From Paraglomus occultum (lineage: Eukaryota > Glomeromycota > Glomeromycetes > Paraglomerales > Paraglomeraceae), in contig CAJVPJ010000433.1 of assembly GCA_910592205.1 (NCBI GenBank), positions 1 through 25,331 of the forward strand: a DNA stretch of 25,331 bases, written 5' to 3'. The translations under genes and the position numbers were made by a program. The stretch's first letter is position 1; every line of letters starts with the position of its first letter. Shown piece by piece: positions 22,079 to 25,331 of the stretch. Under the pieces are notes generated by a model. That model ran no database searches. It worked only from the letters and a program-made list of their open reading frames with translations, and had not been told where the DNA came from.

Positions 22079-22704
22079 AGTTCTCACCATTCAATAACGA
22101 TGGCGAGAATGTCCGCAACAATTTTAATTCTTACCTCGATATCTCGTATAACTACTCATGTTCACTCGGTCGATCCAACCTGGTTACAGTTTCTCATCTC
22201 GCCGCCTTGTCATAATATCCATCCTCCGAACACTCAGAATCGTCATCACCGATGCTGCACCCACTCTGTTTGATAAAGCGGGCACGTGTGCGTGTAGCAG
22301 CTGCATCAACTTGGAATCATTCTATGATGGAGGATTACAAAAACTCGGCAACATTCTCACACGAACGATGTATATGTTTTGTCAGTGTTCGCTCAGGATG
22401 TTGCAGCGACTATATATGTTCGCTCATTTGAAATTTCATTATCATTATGTAACTAAACCACGTCTCAGTTACTTTGTAAGATTTTCTTTTCAAACGGACA
22501 CTTTTTTTTTTCGCATCACAGAGAATCATTTCATTATGCATTATGGTTTTCTCTTTCATTTCTAAGTATTTTGTTTTTTTCTTCGCACAATCAAATAGAC
22601 TTTGTAATTATCATTCGATTTCTTTGCATTTTCTATCTTTATAGACATTGATCAATATTTGTACAGACTTTACTCATCAATTTGACTTTTTTTTTACTCA
22701 TGAA

Positions 22705-22710
22705 AATAAA
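22705..22710 (+). terminator. Candidate poly(A) signal of the small spliced gene
   Basis: AATAAA follows a roughly 200-nt T-rich stretch (22480-22690) typical of a 3' untranslated region. If used, the transcript starting near 21570 extends well beyond the 22078 stop, which leaves room for further exons. Confidence 0.35.
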
Positions 22711-24362
22711 GATTTAAGTGTAAATATGAACTCTTTGATCGCCTGATAATCCTTGTGTTACAGAAATGCTGAATTTCAAATCAGTAAACAACCAGCTCGT
22801 AATACCCGAAAATTTGTTTGCTTCAGCGCCCATCCATTTTGATAGCAGAGTACATTTATGGTGAGGGCAGAACAATAAAGAAGAAACGCAAGCAGAAAAA
22901 AAAAGTGGGCGATGCATTCCAATTCCTAACCCCTACTTTCATGCACATAAACATCATCGAGTCTTTAAAAATCGTTTCACTCGTTAATACAGTCTTTTTT
23001 TTTCACTCCTTGGGAAAAAAAACTTTTAAGTATATCAACTTACGCTTTCCACACAACGGCTCTCCCCCATGAAACATCACCCTTATTGCATAATCCTTCC
23101 CCTCCCGAGCTTGTTAAAATTTTGAATTTAGGTAATTATTCAGCTCGAACCAATCAAGTACATTCCCGCCGCGGTTTGAGCAGTAATTAAAGATATACGA
23201 AACATATCAAACATCTCTCTTTGTGCGTCCAGAAATTGCCAGTCAACTGCAAATTTGACGTTTTGAGATGATTGCGTAATCAGAGTGCAAACGATAAAGC
23301 GAAAGGACCAACCATAACGTAAACATTAAGAATATACTTCCCTGTATGGTAACCAGGGATAAGGAGGGCGGGCAAACAAGTGGTGAATCTTGTAGTAACT
23401 ATGTGTGGCGTTATTCGGCATGTATCCGAAGCGATTGGGCAAAACAAGGTATACTAAATATGGAAGGTTGGGACAGTCGAATGATTTCATCAGAGGAAAA
23501 AGGCACAGCACAATTTCCGCTGTGTGTCGTCATTTACATGAGATATTTAATACACAACAGCTTCACGCCGGGTCCGTTCGAATTTGGGCATACCAACCTT
23601 CACCTCCCCCCAAGTTTCTCCCCCTTTCTTTCGTCTCCCTGATGACGTAAATGGATTACGCCAAAAAGTTGGGGATGATAATTAAAAGCTGTAAAGAAAC
23701 GGTGAACTTGATTGATATTCAAGTTTTGATATATCGTAATTAACTGGATTTCTGTGCGGATTTTGGCAATTCCCCGGTTAAGAATTAAACCCGTTAAAGT
23801 TGAAATGCTAGCCCATAATAATAACGATAAACGAAAAAATCGTCTAGTACGGAATAAGCGGCTAGGTCACATTTGACCAGCATTACGTGAGACTCATTCG
23901 AGTAGTTAGTCTAATAAAAACTGGACGTTACTACTTGGTTAAATCGTTCGAAAATTACCTTAATCTTTGGCGTTAAGTGATCACCATTTAAAGCTTGCTT
24001 CCATTTATGTTATGAATGACATCAAGTTTGACAGAATCGGTTGGAAAGATGATGAGGGCCAAGAATTTACATCCTTTAGCAGTGACAGGACCTTACTGAT
24101 TGTAGACATATTAATGTTAACATGTAATACAACTTGACACGTGAAACATTGTTAGAGTGACCAGTGACCAAATATACAGTATTAGTATTTATACAAGAAA
24201 CAGATATTTCAATCTGAAGCATGATTACAATGTTCGTGTACACTATTGCAGTCATCAGTTAAGCAAATACAAGGTTCAATGCAATAGTTTTTGGGACATT
24301 GTACCAGAGCTTGCAATATCATTAATATTGTTGCAGTCTGACATATATATACATATTAAAAC
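22711..24362. other. Intergenic, no supported gene
   Basis: About 1.65 kb. Overlapping frames at 23326-23650 on both strands have no motif, start context or splice continuity. Poly-A/poly-T runs occur around 22900 and 22997. Sequence immediately before 24363 has no feature except its junction with the transposon remnant. Confidence 0.45.
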
Positions 24363-24446
24363 CAGACAAAGTGAACAATTACTAGATGCACGCTATTTGA
24401 TGGTCCCAACCTCGGGACTTTTTACCGTTAATAAAAACGATTCATC

Positions 24447-24660
24447 ATGCCGCCAAAAAGACAACTTTGACAGATTCGCAAAAATACGAACTTTGTCTGT
24501 ATGCTCGCGATAATAAGAAATCTCGTGCGGAGTATTTTTACTACAACAAGAAAATGCAAGTGAACACATAAAAGTGGTGAATATTCTTGAAAGATATATT
24601 AGAGAGAAAAAGGCTAATACGATGCAACAAACGAGCATAGATCAATATTTTAACCAATAA
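24447..24660 (+). pseudogene. pogo/Tigger transposase remnant (N- and C-terminal ends only)
   Basis: ATG at 24447 starts MPPKRQL, then a one-base frameshift leads to TDSQKYELCLYARDNKKSRA, the typical start of the CENP-B-type N-terminal helix-turn-helix of pogo/Tigger transposases. After a junction near 24530 a third frame reads LLQQENASEHIKVVNILE and ends MQQTSIDQYFNQ-stop at 24660, resembling the C-terminus of the same family, where a Q-x-T/S-I/L-x-x-F/Y-F ending is usual. The CENP-B DNA-binding and DDE catalytic domains, about 400 residues in intact relatives, are absent. It is non-functional and could move only with a transposase supplied in trans. Confidence 0.65.
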
Positions 24661-24695
24661 ATGAATAAAGTATCAGAATCACGTGAATTTACTAT

Positions 24696-24805
24696 ACTCT
24701 CCCTAAATGCACGTTTTTGCATTATTCCCTAAATGCATGTTTTTGTATTATTCCTGAATGCATGCTCTCAGATTTATGGTCCCAAAGCGTGCATTTAGGG
24801 AGAGT
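24696..24805. repeat. 18-bp perfect inverted repeat with 26-bp subterminal tandem units
   Basis: ACTCTCCCTAAATGCACG (24696-24713) is exactly complementary to 24788-24805. Inside, CCCTAAATGCACGTTTTTGCATTATT is repeated at 24727 with two changes and partly again at 24753, a 26-bp unit. The block resembles the palindromic end at 1-74 in architecture and also shares GTCCCAAAG (41-49 and 24779-24787). It is either the 3' terminal repeat of the deleted element or a nested palindromic MITE of about 120 bp. Confidence 0.7.
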
Positions 24806-25009
24806 TCACTGTAGATTAAGAATTAAAGAATTTATTCATGTGTTGCTTTTAATTACAACATTTGTTGCCAACTTCAAAATATCTGATTCTCTGTTTTGAA
24901 CAGCACATCCCATTCAGAACCACTAATTGTCACTTGCTCTTTGTCATCTCTTGCATATCCTATCACAGCATTCCATTGATGATCACATTAACTGGAGTCA
25001 CATTAACAT

Positions 25010-25194
25010 GGGGTATGCTGCAACAAAACCAGACAAAGTGAACATTCTATTATGTGACATAAATGAGAGGCTGATTATAATGTGGCTGTAAAATTGAGTG
25101 TGACTGATGACATTTTGAAAAGTAATAGCAGTGCTCATTCATAACTTATGACTTGTTAATTTTAATGCTCACTTTATCATACCAGAATGTGAGG
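25010..25194 (+). repeat. Interspersed repeat, copy B (inverted relative to copy A)
   Basis: 25010-25072 and about 25173-25194 match the minus strand of 113-246. The two matching blocks are further apart here than in copy A. The flanking sequence (ACATTAAC repeated at about 24985 and 25000) is unlike copy A, so the homology starts near GGGG at 25010. Nothing else was seen up to the window end. Confidence 0.6.
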
Positions 25195-25331
25195 AATATA
25201 AACCATAACAGGATTAATATATATATGATTATCTCTACATAAAAAATATTAATATGAAACTAATTTACATTAAATCCACTATGGAACCCAAGAATTACAG
25301 CACCATTAGAAGCATTCTAAAGAAAGCTCAA

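Larger units (their letters stand above)
24363..24813 (+). mobile_element. Internally deleted pogo/Tigger-like DNA transposon
   Basis: The right end, read inward, is TA-CAGTGAACTCTCCC followed by TAAATGCACGCTTTGGGACC. The left end reads AAAGTGAACAATTACTAGATGCACGCTATTTGATGGTCCC, a degraded match to it (shared AGTGAAC, TGCACGCT and GG-CCC blocks). Between them lie an N-terminal and a C-terminal transposase fragment joined without the DDE core. CAGT termini and TA flanks fit the Tc1/mariner-pogo superfamily. The left boundary is uncertain because the sequence AAACCAGACAAAGTGAACA (24358-24376) also occurs in the repeat at 25026-25044. Confidence 0.6.

Noticed and set aside
24157-24513. 118-codon plus-strand frame across the left end of the transposon remnant
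   Set aside because: It runs from unrelated flank through the transposon end in a frame different from both transposase fragments, so it is a chance frame.

Overview
The window looks like AT-rich, gene-poor chromosomal DNA from a filamentous fungus, most likely an arbuscular mycorrhizal fungus (Glomeromycotina, Rhizophagus-like). The grounds are: GT-AG introns of about 68-94 nt with CTAAC/TTAAC-like branch points, an intron-rich polytopic membrane protein of a type I associate with these fungi, a stand-alone WGR-domain protein, and pogo/Tigger-like DNA transposon debris. The lineage is an inference from memory of these families, not a search result.

Layout. Positions 1-74 are a hairpin-shaped pogo-like terminal repeat. 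Positions 113-246 carry one copy of an interspersed repeat whose second copy lies inverted at 25010-25194. A small plus-strand gene (2841-3209, TATA box at 2687, poly(A) signal at 3223) encodes a 122-aa WGR-domain protein. After AT-rich spacer, two adjacent in-frame tandem repeats occupy 5361-5565. Three minus-strand units follow: an intronless 749-aa, probably nuclear protein (6413-8662), a weak two-exon model (9097-9658), and the best-structured gene, an eight-exon gene (10692-14015) that I could splice in frame through all seven introns into a 919-aa protein. That protein has a signal peptide, a long N-glycosylatable ectodomain with a bacterial-Ig-like (Big_5/SbsA-like) module, and a multi-pass membrane C-terminus. 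Positions 14110-21450 hold no gene I can support, only a G-rich minisatellite. At 21595 a TATA-led, spliced small gene encodes a Cys-rich/basic protein; its 3' end is uncertain. The right end holds an internally deleted pogo/Tigger-like element (24363-24813) and the second repeat copy.

The genes do not form an obvious pathway. The two best minus-strand genes share a TATA-like AATAAATAC motif 60-85 bp before their start codons. Repeats at both extremes, with position 1 being the CAGT terminus of a transposon end, suggest the window is a whole contig bounded by repeats.
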